Source: Dioscorea cayenensis subsp. rotundata (lineage: Eukaryota > Streptophyta > Magnoliopsida > Dioscoreales > Dioscoreaceae). Taken from it: a stretch of 64,000 nt of DNA. The position numbers were made by a program, and so were the translations under genes. The notes beneath the pieces are model-generated. The model was not told the DNA's origin, searched no databases, and saw only the letters and a list, made by a program, of their open reading frames with translations. Shown here in pieces: positions 1 through 11,986 of this stretch. The stretch covers positions 20,950,305 to 21,014,304 of the forward strand of contig NC_052488.1 of the NCBI RefSeq assembly GCF_009730915.1, in the 5' to 3' direction. Every line of letters starts with the position of its first letter. The first letter of the stretch is position 1.

Positions 1-545
1 GCAAAAATCAGGGAGGAAGTGTGGCAGGGGAAGGCACTCACCATCCCAAATGGAGACAAATGGGAAAAGGAAAAACTGCAGGAAACCACTCTAAACTTAT
101 CTCTAAATCTCATAAAAACCTTTGCAAAGGTACTAATTGAGTCTAATGCCCTTCTAATCTACAAATTTTTGGGTGATACCCCCCTTGAGCTATATTCCAT
201 CCTTGGCCAACTTTGGAATTATAAATTTTATCTGAAACTAAAAACCTCTGCCTCTCTTCTAAGCCAACAAAAACACTAACCAGCCTCCCCCAGGTTTACT
301 TCTGTTTACATTAAAGCTGGCATTCTGGGTCATTAAGATATAGACCAACTGTTGTTCAAACAGTGGACCATTGGAATAATGGAAACCAGGGTAACTACAC
401 AAGTATATGAGCGATTGAAATAGTGAAATGCTATCGATGCAAAAAAACCCAAGAACCATTTAATGTGATTTCTTCACTAGGAAATTTGCCAGACTGTTGA
501 TCATGAATGTTCAGCTGAAGCAAACCTTGTATAGTGATAACATAC

Positions 546-3500
546 CTCAAGTGCATCAAAATGGTCAAAGACATCAACTGTTATATTTGCAACTATTGGT
601 GATAAAGCTCTTCTGAACCATCTCTGCATTTGAGCTTCAATTGAATCTGGCCAAGGTAAACCAGGTTCTTAGTGAAATTATGTTGATATCATCATATAAC
701 TTTCTTGAGAAAAGACAATTATATGGCTGTTATCTACTCTGCTTAATCCACCAAACAGTTCAATGTGTAAAGTACCACAATAATACCAAAATTATTCTTT
801 TCTTTGCTCAGTATATACTGTAGTTTCCAAACCTTAAGGTAAATAGTTCCAACATGTTCAGTATGTAGTCTGTAAAGCCAAAAGTAAAAGAAAATTCAAG
901 CTTTCGGAGCTAAAACCAAAAGCAGCAGCCTGCTTCATATTAATGAAAATTCATCAAACTAGATTGTTTTTGGGTAATATTTCTTTGAGCATTGTCCAAA
1001 GACAAGTATACACAATTTGATATTACAGTAAGAAAAATGCCATCTTTATGAATAATCATAAATCAGTTTTATGGAAGAAACAATGGAAAAGTTTGACTTT
1101 ATGCTACAAAATAAAAAATGAATAAGAATAAAGTGTGTTTTATAAATATCAAATGTAGTAGAAAATAAAAATACAACCTACCTGGATCATGAGCAACACC
1201 ATACTGCCCTCTGCCGATTGACGCTAGCATTTGCAAGAAATAATGGTTGCAGAATGAACCTGTTGGAATAAAACATATAAATCAAGGAGAAAGGAAATCC
1301 CAGTTGAAAGAAACATCAATAAACTAATTTGATCATCTGATACTGGAAAGTTCACAAGAAACAGATGTCTAGAAGGCAAAGCAAAGCCCTAATTATTAGC
1401 CTTTCTTATGCAACCATGCCATTGTAGTGAAGCAATTTCATAGAATGTTGCGTTTAATGCTAGAGAACAATTTTGACAAGGTGAGCCCTTCCAAAATATA
1501 CCAGAATGAGAAAATATCTGCAAGTTTAGAATATGATAAGTAATGAATGCCATGCTGGACCCTTGAGAACAGCTGATACTCATTGCCATGGTGACATTTG
1601 AAACCTGCCTACTTTGGTACTGAACCAAATAAAACTAAATAGAATCCTTGTGAACACCAATAAATGAAAATGACAGAGAAGAACAAACTAGGCAAGTTTT
1701 GTAGAAAATTCATGACCACAAAAACAGTTCATATTTCATAAGATTCACGGAAGAATCATCAACACTTGATATCCCATGCACTTCAAATATTTAGGGTGAT
1801 ATTACATCCACATAGTAGAAGTTGTATCATGTAGTCTAGCTTGAGGGAAAATTTGCATCAGTAAAATAATTACCTATACCAAAAGTAGAAATTCGAGGCT
1901 GCATAGGTTGATGATTGGCCACATGATTCTTCATGATACTGCAAATGTTCCGTTCCTCTTCAAAAGATCCATCAGTAATAAAAAATATATGTGGGAGTGA
2001 ATCTGGTGATTTTGTCAGTAAACTTATTGCCTGATAGGAAAAACAAAATTTTAAATTAATAATTGCGATTTTTAGAGTCATCATCACATAAACTTATATC
2101 AGGAATGCAAAGTACTAATGAAGCCTGGGCAATCAGCTCCAAAAGCCAGCATCTTGAAAATAGGAAGGAAATGATATCTGTGAAACTTATATGCAATTAC
2201 TTCATTAAGGAAAAGAAATCACCTTATTCAATGGCTGAGCAATCAACTGCTGAGAGCCACTTGCCCCACCTTCTGCAACAAAACTTTTGCTTATCCACTG
2301 GTTCGCTTTTTTTATCTTGTCCTCCGTAGCTAGCTCCAAAGTTGATGAGAACAAACTTATATCTTCATTGAAAGCTATGATGCCAAAATAATCTCTTGGA
2401 GCGAGCTGAGAGAGTGCTAAAATTATTGCATCTTTGACATTTTCAAGAGGCTTTCCTTGCATGCTTCCACTTATATCAACAAGAAAAATTACTTCCTTCC
2501 TGAATACCTGTGCCATAAATTAACTGAGATGGGATTTATCTAGCATGAATCTGCATACCTACTAAATAGGTTTATTCCATATGAAGCCTTGGACAAAGAA
2601 GAAAAATTGTTGCTTGGAGGTCTACAACTTCTTGAAATAAACTATTTATTTTCTAAGTTATGAGTCCTAAGCAAGCATTATGGTCCTTTTCAGCCGTATT
2701 ACCCCTAATTTACCAACAGAAACACACTTTCTGTCACCCAAATTTAGGAAGAAGTCACAAGACAATTTAGTTTTAATTTAACAAAACATATTATAAAATT
2801 CAAATGAGAGCGTGAAGCTTTTCTTACCTTTCTTGTCTGATTACTTCCAGGAAAAAGATATAAGCAGAACATCTCTCTTTGATCAAAATCATGCATGGGA
2901 GGAGACTGTACCAGCATACCCCCAAAAATATCACTTGAGTAAACCTGTAAAAATGTAGTTGGAGTTATACAGTTAAAACAGACAAAGTTTTAAAAATATT
3001 TACATATGGTTGGTTAAATATTTAAAGATTGGATTCATCCGAATTAGTTTTTAAAAAATTTAAAGGTCAGATTTGTCTGTGTGTATGTAAGGAAATACAA
3101 TAACTCACACTAAAGGCAAAAGAAAAGTCTTTGCGTGACCAACTGTCAGCTTCGGCTTCATAAAGAAAAGATAACTTCCCAACTTGTCGTGCTTTCTCCT
3201 GATCATAGAAAAAGCACATCTCACTAATATTATTAGCCAAAATCCACAATAACTTTAACTTCAAAGGATGACTAGAAGCTTAGAATATGTTTACTAGTGT
3301 CCCATAAGAATGTTCACCTTCAACGGATGGCTGGCATTTTGGCACAGAACTTCTTTCTCAGTACCACTATTCACATTCAACTGTATCTTTTCTCCTTTTG
3401 AGAAGACCTTTGGAATTGGAGTCACATATTCTGGAAAATTAAATGGAATTGTTATAATGAATTGCCCATCCTTATATGATAATTTTTGTGACCAACAGGC

Positions 3501-4861
3501 TTTGAGATGGATTTCGGATCCTCCACTAACCTTGAGAGAGGACAAAAGAAAAAACAAGATAGTTATTAGCATTAAAGTTAAATTAAACAGCTAGAAACAG
3601 TTATATGGAAAGCAAATGGATGCTTGGATCACCAGTGGTATTGTGCACGAAAAATACTGGGGATTCATGAAGCCACCATCTTCATTGTTCAAAAGTTTCT
3701 CTACATTGAGATCTTCCTCTGTTTGGATGACCTGGGTAGAGTAGGACTTTCTTTCGACATCAAGCTCAACACCTAGAATGGAACCCTGTTAGCCAGACAT
3801 GCTGAACTTGAGATCCTGCCTTAATATTCTTCATTTTAACACTTATGATCATAAAGCGCCCACATTACATGCTAATCTAAAAAGGTTACAGGAATCCTAT
3901 TCAAAAGAAAATCGAAAGTGGCAGTACAATTCTCGCATTCCACAACTCCCCACAAGTACAAAAGTATTGTGTAGCATACCTATTTCCTCACTAAAGATGC
4001 AAAGTAAAATTGTAGCAGAACAAAAATTAAAAGTAATCTCCAAAAAATATAAAGAAAAAGGTAAAGAAAAACCAGAACATTCTCATTCATCCGATTCTTA
4101 TCAATTCAAAGGCACCATGATCAAATTCACAAACCTCACGCATTGATTGCATGCAAATCATACTCCAAAACACCATCAAAGAAAAATTTTAAAAAAAATG
4201 AAGAAAAAAAGAGAACTTTTTAATCCTCTTCATTTCAAGCCATTCCGCCCAAGACCAAAAACCTTAAAAAAACCAAAATTGAAGGTATTTTATCAATAAA
4301 AAATAAGGCCTCCACTATTATACCAAACACCAGAAGTAGAACCATAACTAGAAAATCAAAATCGTACAAAGAAAACCCCCAAAAATACAGATTATATATA
4401 TATATATAGAATTAGAGCAATCGAATGTCAAACTCTACCTGCTCTCCCATCGGAATCACAACGCGGCAATTGCAGCTCTTGCTTCCCATCACACAATGAA
4501 CCCGCCACCGCCCCTTGACGGTCACCAAAGCAGCGTCCAAGCAGCAATCGATCTCCAGAGCGATCTCCTTCATCTGCAACGGGATCAACGCCGGGGGATC
4601 GCAACTGCCATGCACATGCGGCTGGTAGCTGGGAATATCGGGGTTATCGACGATTCTCGGGTCCGAAATCACAGCGTAAGCCATAGGCGCCGTTGGGAGC
4701 AGCCCTGCCGCCATCGTAGACGATCGCTCCATGAATTGCTCAGAAGGCCGTGACGAGGGCTTTCCGGTGCAAATCCGCTTTGAGAGCCTCAACCCCTCCT
4801 CGACCGCCTTAGAGAAGTCCTCATCCATGACCCTCCGTTCAATCGGAATACAATAAGCCAA
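546..4861 (-). CDS. VWA-domain protein, inter-alpha-trypsin inhibitor heavy chain-like (partial at left edge)
   Basis: Nine exons read on the minus strand: 4439-4861, 3633-3785, 3318-3530, 3109-3198, 2828-2944, 2223-2507, 1874-2030, 1182-1259 and 546-646. All have GT-AG borders and compatible phases and give about 539 residues. The start is ATG at 4861 (MAYCIPIERRV). Exon 6 opens the von Willebrand A domain with VIFLVDISGSM, whose DxSxS is the metal-ion (MIDAS) motif. Exon 7 continues with IFFITDGSFEEE, carrying the later MIDAS Asp. Upstream is a VIT-like region. Domain order and sequence match the plant 'inter-alpha-trypsin inhibitor heavy chain-related' family (Arabidopsis At1g19110 type), whose biochemical role is not established; protein binding through the VWA fold is the usual inference. 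The frame is open at 546, so more exons must follow, but none could be fixed in 1-545 and the gene probably continues beyond the window. No frame breaks seen. Confidence 0.88.
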
Positions 4862-6628
4862 GCCTGAAGAGCTCGGACCTCGCCGGAGAAGGAGATGGAG
4901 CTCGCCGGCGATGAGAGAAAGAGAAAGACGGAAATGTTTAGCGCTTTCCTCGAAAACGTTAAAAATATAGGCTACCTTGCGGTGAGAATAAGAAACTCCT
5001 TACCGTTTGTTTACTTTAATAATTTCACTAATATTAATTAATTAAAATGTTTTTAATTGATAATATGAGTTACAAATAAATTAATTTCTATTTAACATGA
5101 TTAACATCAAAGTTTCATTTTGCATTAATGGGGCAAATTGGCAATGCATTGGATTGGATTGGTTGGATTGACAAAAAGAACCATGATTGGAAATAAATAT
5201 ATATTTTTGGATTTTATTTAAATAAATATAAGTATGAAGACAAATCTAAAATTCCACTTTGGAATTGACATGAAAGAACATTGTAGTTATTTGTGTGGGT
5301 TATATACTTATATGATATGTTGGTAGACCCCCTTATGTTTGATTTTTCAACTTTGAAAGCAAAATAAAGAGTTCACAAATCTTTGTTAGTTGCAAGTCCA
5401 AATCACATGCCAAAGTAATAAACATATGGTGTAAATAACCTTAGATATATATATATTGAGTTATTAAAACAACAAAAACATAATATTGATAAGTCCCAAT
5501 CTATTATTATATGCCAACAAAATTAATGGTACATTCACACCATTATTAACTTTCATTGCATTAAATGAGTTATGCGTGTGTGTGAATAAAATAAATTTTA
5601 CTTATTTATTATGATAAATCACTTTCAAAGTGATATACATGTATAAGAAATTTTTCTTAAACACTAGATTCTACCAACTGTAAGTATTATTGATTATTAA
5701 GTGCTTTCACATTTCGTGTTACGGAAGAAACAAACTTATATTTTATATTGTGTAAAAGAGACCATATACTGTTAGGGACTAAGTGTTACGTATTACTTTT
5801 TTTTTTTTTCATTCACATATTCATGTTTTTTTATCTATTAGTTTTTAAAAGTATTTTTTAGTTTTTTTTTAAAATAATCTTTAACATTATATTTCAACTA
5901 TTTTATTGGAATTAAATATGAGAAAAAAAATATTGAAGATATAAATTAAGATTAATTTTAAAATAATAATTAATTTTTTATAAAATTTTATGAAATACCT
6001 CAGTTTTTTAGTACATGATATTCAGTTAATCATGATAGTAGAAAACAGAACGATGGAGTATTTTATTTTATTTTTTTAATTATTGATTAAGAAGATTAAT
6101 TAGTTTTATTTATTAGATGGGAACAGTGGAGGTGCGAATACCCACGGTACCAATAACAAGAACGCGGAAAGGAAGAGAGAGGTATCTAACTACAAGTCTA
6201 CAACGTTCGGCGTATTAAACATTGGTGGGGCCCACAGGGAGGGCGATATAACCAATGATATCTTGCCACGTGGAACGTGGCGCCAAATAAAATGGCGCAA
6301 ACCCCGAAGAAGCGACGAGAACGTGGTATTGGCCGGAAGGGTTTGGAACTTCGGGCGATGTATTGCCGGTTTTGCCCTTGTCGGCAAAGCTAGGCTTGCA
6401 AATGTGTTGGGGTATAAATGTAATTGAGCAATGGCAGAGACCGTTGGGTTGTCAGAGCTTTGGTAAGTTCGGAGGAGACAAAAGAAAAACACACTGAACT
6501 CGTAGTAATATCTAAAATCTGACGTGGCATATCAACGGTCACCTTTGATATTATCTGACCATCAAGAGATCGTGGTCGTTCACTGCGCCTCGAGATTAGT
6601 AACGTAATCAAACTCTTGAATTATTATG
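4862..6628. other. Leader/promoter and AT-rich spacer with a G-box-bearing GC-richer island
   Basis: 4862-4980 is the likely leader of the VWA gene. 4980-6100 is AT-rich with no supported ORF. 6120-6600 is clearly richer in GC and holds promoter-like words: a CACGTG G-box inside GCCACGTGG near 6265, a CCAAT about 20 bases before it and a TATAAAT near 6413. No gene begins after it in either direction, because the transposon at 6638 follows directly. It could be a distal promoter, a gene remnant or another mobile sequence; I cannot tell which. Confidence 0.4.
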
Positions 6629-6637
6629 TTTTATTTC

Positions 6638-7941
6638 CGGGTAAATATTATTGTTGATCATCAAATTATACCTAATTATCAGTTTGGGTATCACATTTTG
6701 ATTTATATCAAAATGGTCCCCCAATCTTCATTTGTTTTCAAAAAGATACTGCCCAAAGATTTCCAGTGAGTTTATTCTGACGTGGATACCGGCAATCCAA
6801 TGTGGTTGTTGAATTTTCACATCACCTGCCCAATGGCATCTCAGCATGTGCCACATGGATCATAATGCCACATGTGCATTACTACGGCCACGTCAGCCCC
6901 CTTCTTTTTCATTTCCTTCTTCATTTTTTCTTCATCTCTTACATTAAGGAATCCCGAGAATCCAGAGCGTGGTGAACTGCAAGTGCTTTATGAGGGTGTG
7001 ATCCCAGTTATAAAGGCAGCAGATCTGAAAGTTTGTATCCAAAGCTTAGTCTTTTATTAGGTTTTAGATATATATATATTCAAAGCTTGCTTTGCTTCAG
7101 TGGGAGTTCCAGCAAATCATCACCAATCAAAGTTATGAAGATGTTTGAACATCATTCACATTGTTTTTGCATTTATCTTTGCTTATTGTGTCTATTTTCC
7201 TATAAAATTACTTCAATGTAATTATATCCCTTGAGCACAATTATTGATCTAATAATATCCTAATTGTTTGTGTGACATTTCTCTTTTTGTTATAGAGACA
7301 TTAAAAATTTATATTAATATTTTTATATAAACCTTGGTAATTACTAAAATTTAAGAGCACAAAAAATACTATAGAAACTAATCTGTAAAGATATACATAA
7401 TATGTTGGGGCTTTCTTCTCAAGGATCCTGATCTTCCATTCCAGAGCCATAGGGCTTTCTTCCTCTCTATCTAGCTTCCTTGATAGTCCAATGTGGTTTC
7501 TTGAGAGATAGATTACTCACGGTTCAGCACCCTCCTCTCCTCAATGTTTCCATGGACTTGCTCTGGATTCTCATGATTCTTAAACGTGAGAGATGAAAAA
7601 GAGAAAGAAGAAGGATTTGGATTATCAGGATTCTCAGATTTGATAAATGAAAAGGAGTAAGAAGAAAAAGAAGAAGAAAGAAGAAGGGGGCTGACATGGC
7701 TTTAGTAATGCACGTGGCATTATGATCCACGTGGTACATGGCACTGGGCAGGTGATGTGGAAATCCGGCAACCACATTGGATTGTTGGCGTCCGTATCAA
7801 AATAAACTCATCGAAAACCTTTGGGCAGTCATCTTTTTGAAATGAAATGAAGATTGAGGGGACCATTTTGACCAAATCAAAATGTGGTACCCAAATTGAT
7901 AATTGGGTATAATTTGGTGACCAACAGTTATATTTTACCCC
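6638..7941. mobile_element. Mutator-like (MULE) non-autonomous element with long terminal inverted repeats
   Basis: The ends CGGGTAAATATTA (left) and, on the other strand, GGGGTAAAATATA (right) begin inverted repeats of roughly 330-380 bp that stay alignable from 6638 to about 6970 and from about 7560 to 7941. The element is flanked by a perfect 9-bp direct repeat, TTTTATTTC, at 6629-6637 and 7942-7950. Long inverted repeats plus a 9-bp target duplication are the signature of the Mutator superfamily. The inner 590 bp has no transposase. It includes a short open stretch (about 6965-7030, reading GELQVLYEGVIPVIKAADLK before a GT) that looks exon-like and may be captured host sequence, but I do not recognise it. 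Confidence 0.88.
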
Positions 7942-7950
7942 TTTTATTTC

Positions 7951-8300
7951 GCGTTGTTATTTTGAATTTTTTTAAAAAAAAATTATATTAATTTTTTAAA
8001 ATTATTTTTTTAAAAAAATTATCAATTTTTTTATATAATTTAATTATATATTTTTAATTTTTTTAAAATTTTTTTAAATAGACATGTAAAAAAACCAAAA
8101 CAGTACATTTTAAAACAAAACAAATAAAAAAAAAACACGAGAAAGTATTAATCATAATTAAGTTACATTGCTCCTTTCCTCTTTTGGTATTTCCATTAGA
8201 CAAATGTGTGCCTAATTTTTATTTATTAATAACTAAGAATATTTTTAACATTCAAAATGTAATAAAATAAACATCATTATTAAGAATTTTAAAAGTACAT
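7951..8300. other. AT-rich spacer downstream of the strictosidine synthase-like gene
   Basis: Very AT-rich, with long A and T runs. It should contain the 3' untranslated region and poly(A) site of the gene ending at 8301. No ORF or repeat of note. Confidence 0.6.
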
Positions 8301-11279
8301 TTAATGATATATTAATCTAAAGATAATTTTCCCAATGAAATTGTTGTGAAGACTTCCGAAATAAAGATGGCCATCAAACTCAAGTGCGGAAGTAACAAAA
8401 GACATAATCCGACCGGTAGAATCATCAAGTGCGCTAATGAACGTACCGTTGGAAGCCACATTCACCACCATGACTCTTCTATACGCGGATCCTTTTAGCA
8501 TCTCAACAAGACTTGGGTGCACCGATATCATCTTCTTAACCAAGCTCCATTTGTGAATCCAATCTAATCCTCTCCGTCTTAACTACAAAATTTTAATTAA
8601 TCATTATTAATTAATTAAATATTTAAATTAAATGGAATTTAATTAATTAATTAATTAAAAAGAAAACCTGAAGAAGAGCAATCCAGAAAGATCCATCAGG
8701 GGCAAGATTGATGTTATCTGGAGCTCCAGGAAGGTTATCAATGAAAACATCCAATTTGCCTTCCAATTCTCCTTTCAACCAATATCTCATACACCTAAAC
8801 CTGTTCATTAATTATCATATTACAATTATTTAAAAAATAACAAGAAAAGATTAATTAATGTTTGTGATGATTAATTAATTTATTAATTAATTACCTGAAA
8901 GTCTCACAAACAAGCAGGAAATCTTGATCCTTTGAAAGAGCAACACCATTGGCAAAGTAAAGTTGAGAGACAAGGATGGAGGTGGTGTTGGTGTGAGGAT
9001 TAAACTTGAGAAGCCTGCCATGAGGCCTTGCTTCAAGAGCATCAAGATACCATTCATGGAACCCAAACTTGGTGCTAGCATCACTGAAATATATACTCCC
9101 ATCCTTTGCTTCAATGACAGCATCAGCAAACCTATTTATCCATTGTATAACCAAACCATATTATTATTATTTAATATTTAAAAAATAGATAAATCACAAC
9201 TTAGTTGAATAACAAGAAATCATGATAATTTTTTTATGTCAAGCGGCTAGGTCGTTAAAAAAGATAATGTCATGTACAAGCCTCAGCAGAGCAAACGGGG
9301 GCAACGCCCGTGCACACATGAATGTTGAAACTACCCACACACAATCATTACTTGCACTCTCAAAAAAATATATCATCATTTATGATTTAAACTCTTACCA
9401 TTTATAAAGAGTTTTAATAAGGATTGACTACCAATAATCATTCGTCAAAAACTATGATAATTTAATAAAGATATATAAAATACCTAGTTGATACATGAGA
9501 TGTGGACATACAATAAGACAATTAACATAATACTTAAGTGAGAAATGCTTTTGATCTATCAGTGATGAAGGCAAATGTTACAACACTAAAAAAAATTTAA
9601 AAAATAAAAATAAAAATTCGATGAATGGCACATGCGAAATAGTAATTGTGGAAGATCATTGGTTAAATAACACATGTGAAGCAAGTGTTTGAGCATCATA
9701 GGTGGGAGTGGGACAGAAGATCATTCATTATTATTGTTGTGGGACAGAAGATCATTCATTATTATTGTTGTTGTCATCTTTATTGTTTTAAAAAATAAGG
9801 ACAGATTTTAATAACGAGAGAAGTAATAATTTGAGGGAAAAAAATTTTATTTTAATATTCAGGCTGGTAGGACGGACCGGACGGTAAGTGAGAACCGTCA
9901 AAACTCACCATTTGGAGGGGTGGGATGTGCCGGCCTATCAAAAATATCAAAAAAATTTTATATTTTTTTAGTTGTTGTGCCGATAACATCTATTACAAAA
10001 TCATCCAAAAACATATATTAAAAACTTAAAACATACAATAATTTATAAAAACATCAATTACATAAAGATAACCAATATAATTATTAATTAATAACTAATT
10101 AATATAATAAAATTATGAATAGTCGCACTAATCTATTATATAGTATATAGGTTAATATCAATATATCAAATATATTATCTTCAAATAATATATATTTTTA
10201 ATATAAATAAATTTTCAATTTTAAAAAATACTAGGCATGCGGAATAGTTGGCAAAATTACAGTAGCATGTATCACCTAGATTATAGATCTTTTGTCCCCA
10301 CAAAAGTAAATTATTTAAATAAATAAAATTTTAAATTTAAAACATTTAAATAAAAATGAAGTTAAAATTAAAAAAATGTCGATATACCATTTTTTTCTAA
10401 TTAAAAAAAAATCTAATGAACTTTGGCCAATCAAGGCTCATTTACATTCCCAAGAACCAAATACACATTATTGAGCAAATGCAGACAAAAAAGAAATAAA
10501 TGCAGAATATATGGCAAGGACATTGTCAGTAAATGAATCTGAAATATCAAAACATTAAAATTATGAACCTGATTTGAGAGCCATCATCATCCACTTGAGA
10601 GGCAAGAACCACCACCCCTCCTTCTGCCACCTTCAATAATCCCTACATTCCAACATAACCATGTATACCATGCATGCATGAAACATATGATATATCATAA
10701 GTTTTCATAAATAAAAAATAACAATAATATATATCAATTTTGAAACTTTATATTATATTTAATTAAAAGAACATAATTAAGCATGCATGATCACCTTATG
10801 AGCATCACAAACAAGAAAACCTCCATCCATAGAAACAGTGATGCCAAGAAGGCCATCACCTCCAATCATCTTCCAACTCTCCCAAGTTCCATTGGAGTGC
10901 ATCCTCTTCAGCCAACCATCTCTAGTAACAGTGTATAAAAACAATGAATCACCATCTTTTCCAATTGCAACATCCTCTGGACCAAGTAACTCTCCTTCTC
11001 CCAACTTCTCCACTTTCTAATTAAAGGAAAAGCAATACACAACAACATGTAGATATAAATATAAATATAAGGAAGTATAGTAATTCTTCATGAATTAAAA
11101 GATAAAAAGAAGAAGAAGAAGATGATGATGACCTGCAAGATGTTGTTGGAGGATGGAGGTTGAGAGGATGGAATGAGAAGGGGTTGAGGAGAAATGGGGG
11201 AGTAGAGGATTGCATGAAAGATGAAGGCTAAGAATAAGGTGAGCACTGAGGTGGTTATTGTGAATACAAGAAGCGTCAT
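8301..11279 (-). CDS. Strictosidine synthase-like protein (adipocyte plasma membrane-associated protein-like)
   Basis: Six exons on the minus strand, 11133-11279, 10795-11016, 10569-10642, 8895-9131, 8668-8794 and 8301-8582, all GT-AG with compatible phases, give 362 residues. The first 28 residues (MTLLVFTITTSVLTLFLAF...) form a signal or membrane anchor, followed by a Ser/Pro-rich linker. The rest is the six-bladed beta-propeller of the SSL/APMAP family: LLGPEDVAIGKDG, GLLGITVSMDGGFLVCDAHKGL, GSIYFSDASTKF, YFANGVALSKDQDFLLVCE, PDNINLAPDGSFWIAL and, near the end, FDGHLYFGSLH. SSL proteins are secretory-pathway or vacuolar, and most lack strictosidine synthase activity; substrate unknown. ATG 11279 is preferred to a longer overlapping frame because it gives the hydrophobic anchor. 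Intron 3 (9132-10568) is the only long one. No frame breaks. Confidence 0.92.
9708..9770. repeat. 31-bp tandem duplication in an intron
   Basis: GTGGGACAGAAGATCATTCA begins at 9708 and again at 9739, giving two near-perfect copies with a 31-bp period in intron 3 of the strictosidine synthase-like gene. The near identity suggests a recent slippage or repair duplication. Confidence 0.85.
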
Positions 11280-11986
11280 CTTTGCCTATAACTTCCAAAG
11301 AGAGAAAGAGTGTTTATATGGTATTGTATGAATAACAGTCTTTCTAAAAGATAAGATATGAGATCAAGTCATACATGATAAGGTGAAGAATTATTGTTGA
11401 TGAATTTTGCTAAGATAAGTAACTTGAAAAATTGACCCTTTTGTGATTTTATTTATTTATTTATTATTATTATTATTATTTTTTTGGAAAGAGCGTTGTT
11501 GTTGTTGTTGTTGAGAGATTTTAGAAAATAAATTAGAGAATCATTTTTCATATATTATATTTTAGATGTATAATCAAGAACCAAAATAGATATTTTTTTA
11601 TATAATTCCAATATTGATATAGACAATTAGGTAATTCCAGGGAACAATTGAGCCAAACAGAAGGTGAATTATAAACAATGACAATGTAAAGAACTCAATT
11701 TCAATTTTAGCAGAGATAAGTGACGATTTTGAAAGGCAAAGAACAGCGGAATTCCGCTTGAAACTACAACCAAAAAGTGAATAACATCTAGTGTTTGTTT
11801 CATAATATTACACTGCTCTTGGGTTGTCAGATTTTACCCTTTTTTTTTGTCTTTTTTTTTTGCAGTTTTTTACTTTCTTTCTCTATCCCCTCTCCCTCTC
11901 ATATACAAAATACAAGAATTGGAGTGTGTGATTTAGAGTTTTTCCAACTTTCCATTTTTCGGCGTATTCCTTTCCTTACAACGTTG
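11280..11986. other. Spacer between the strictosidine synthase-like and CID7-like genes
   Basis: Holds the promoter and leader of the strictosidine synthase-like gene on its left and the 3' untranslated region of the CID7-like gene on its right. TTA-type and GTT-type microsatellites lie at about 11455-11515, and poly-T tracts near 11840-11870. No supported ORF. Confidence 0.6.

Noticed and set aside
4393-4410. TA microsatellite just downstream of the VWA exon 1 donor
   Set aside because: Ordinary short AT repeat in an intron with no sign of function.
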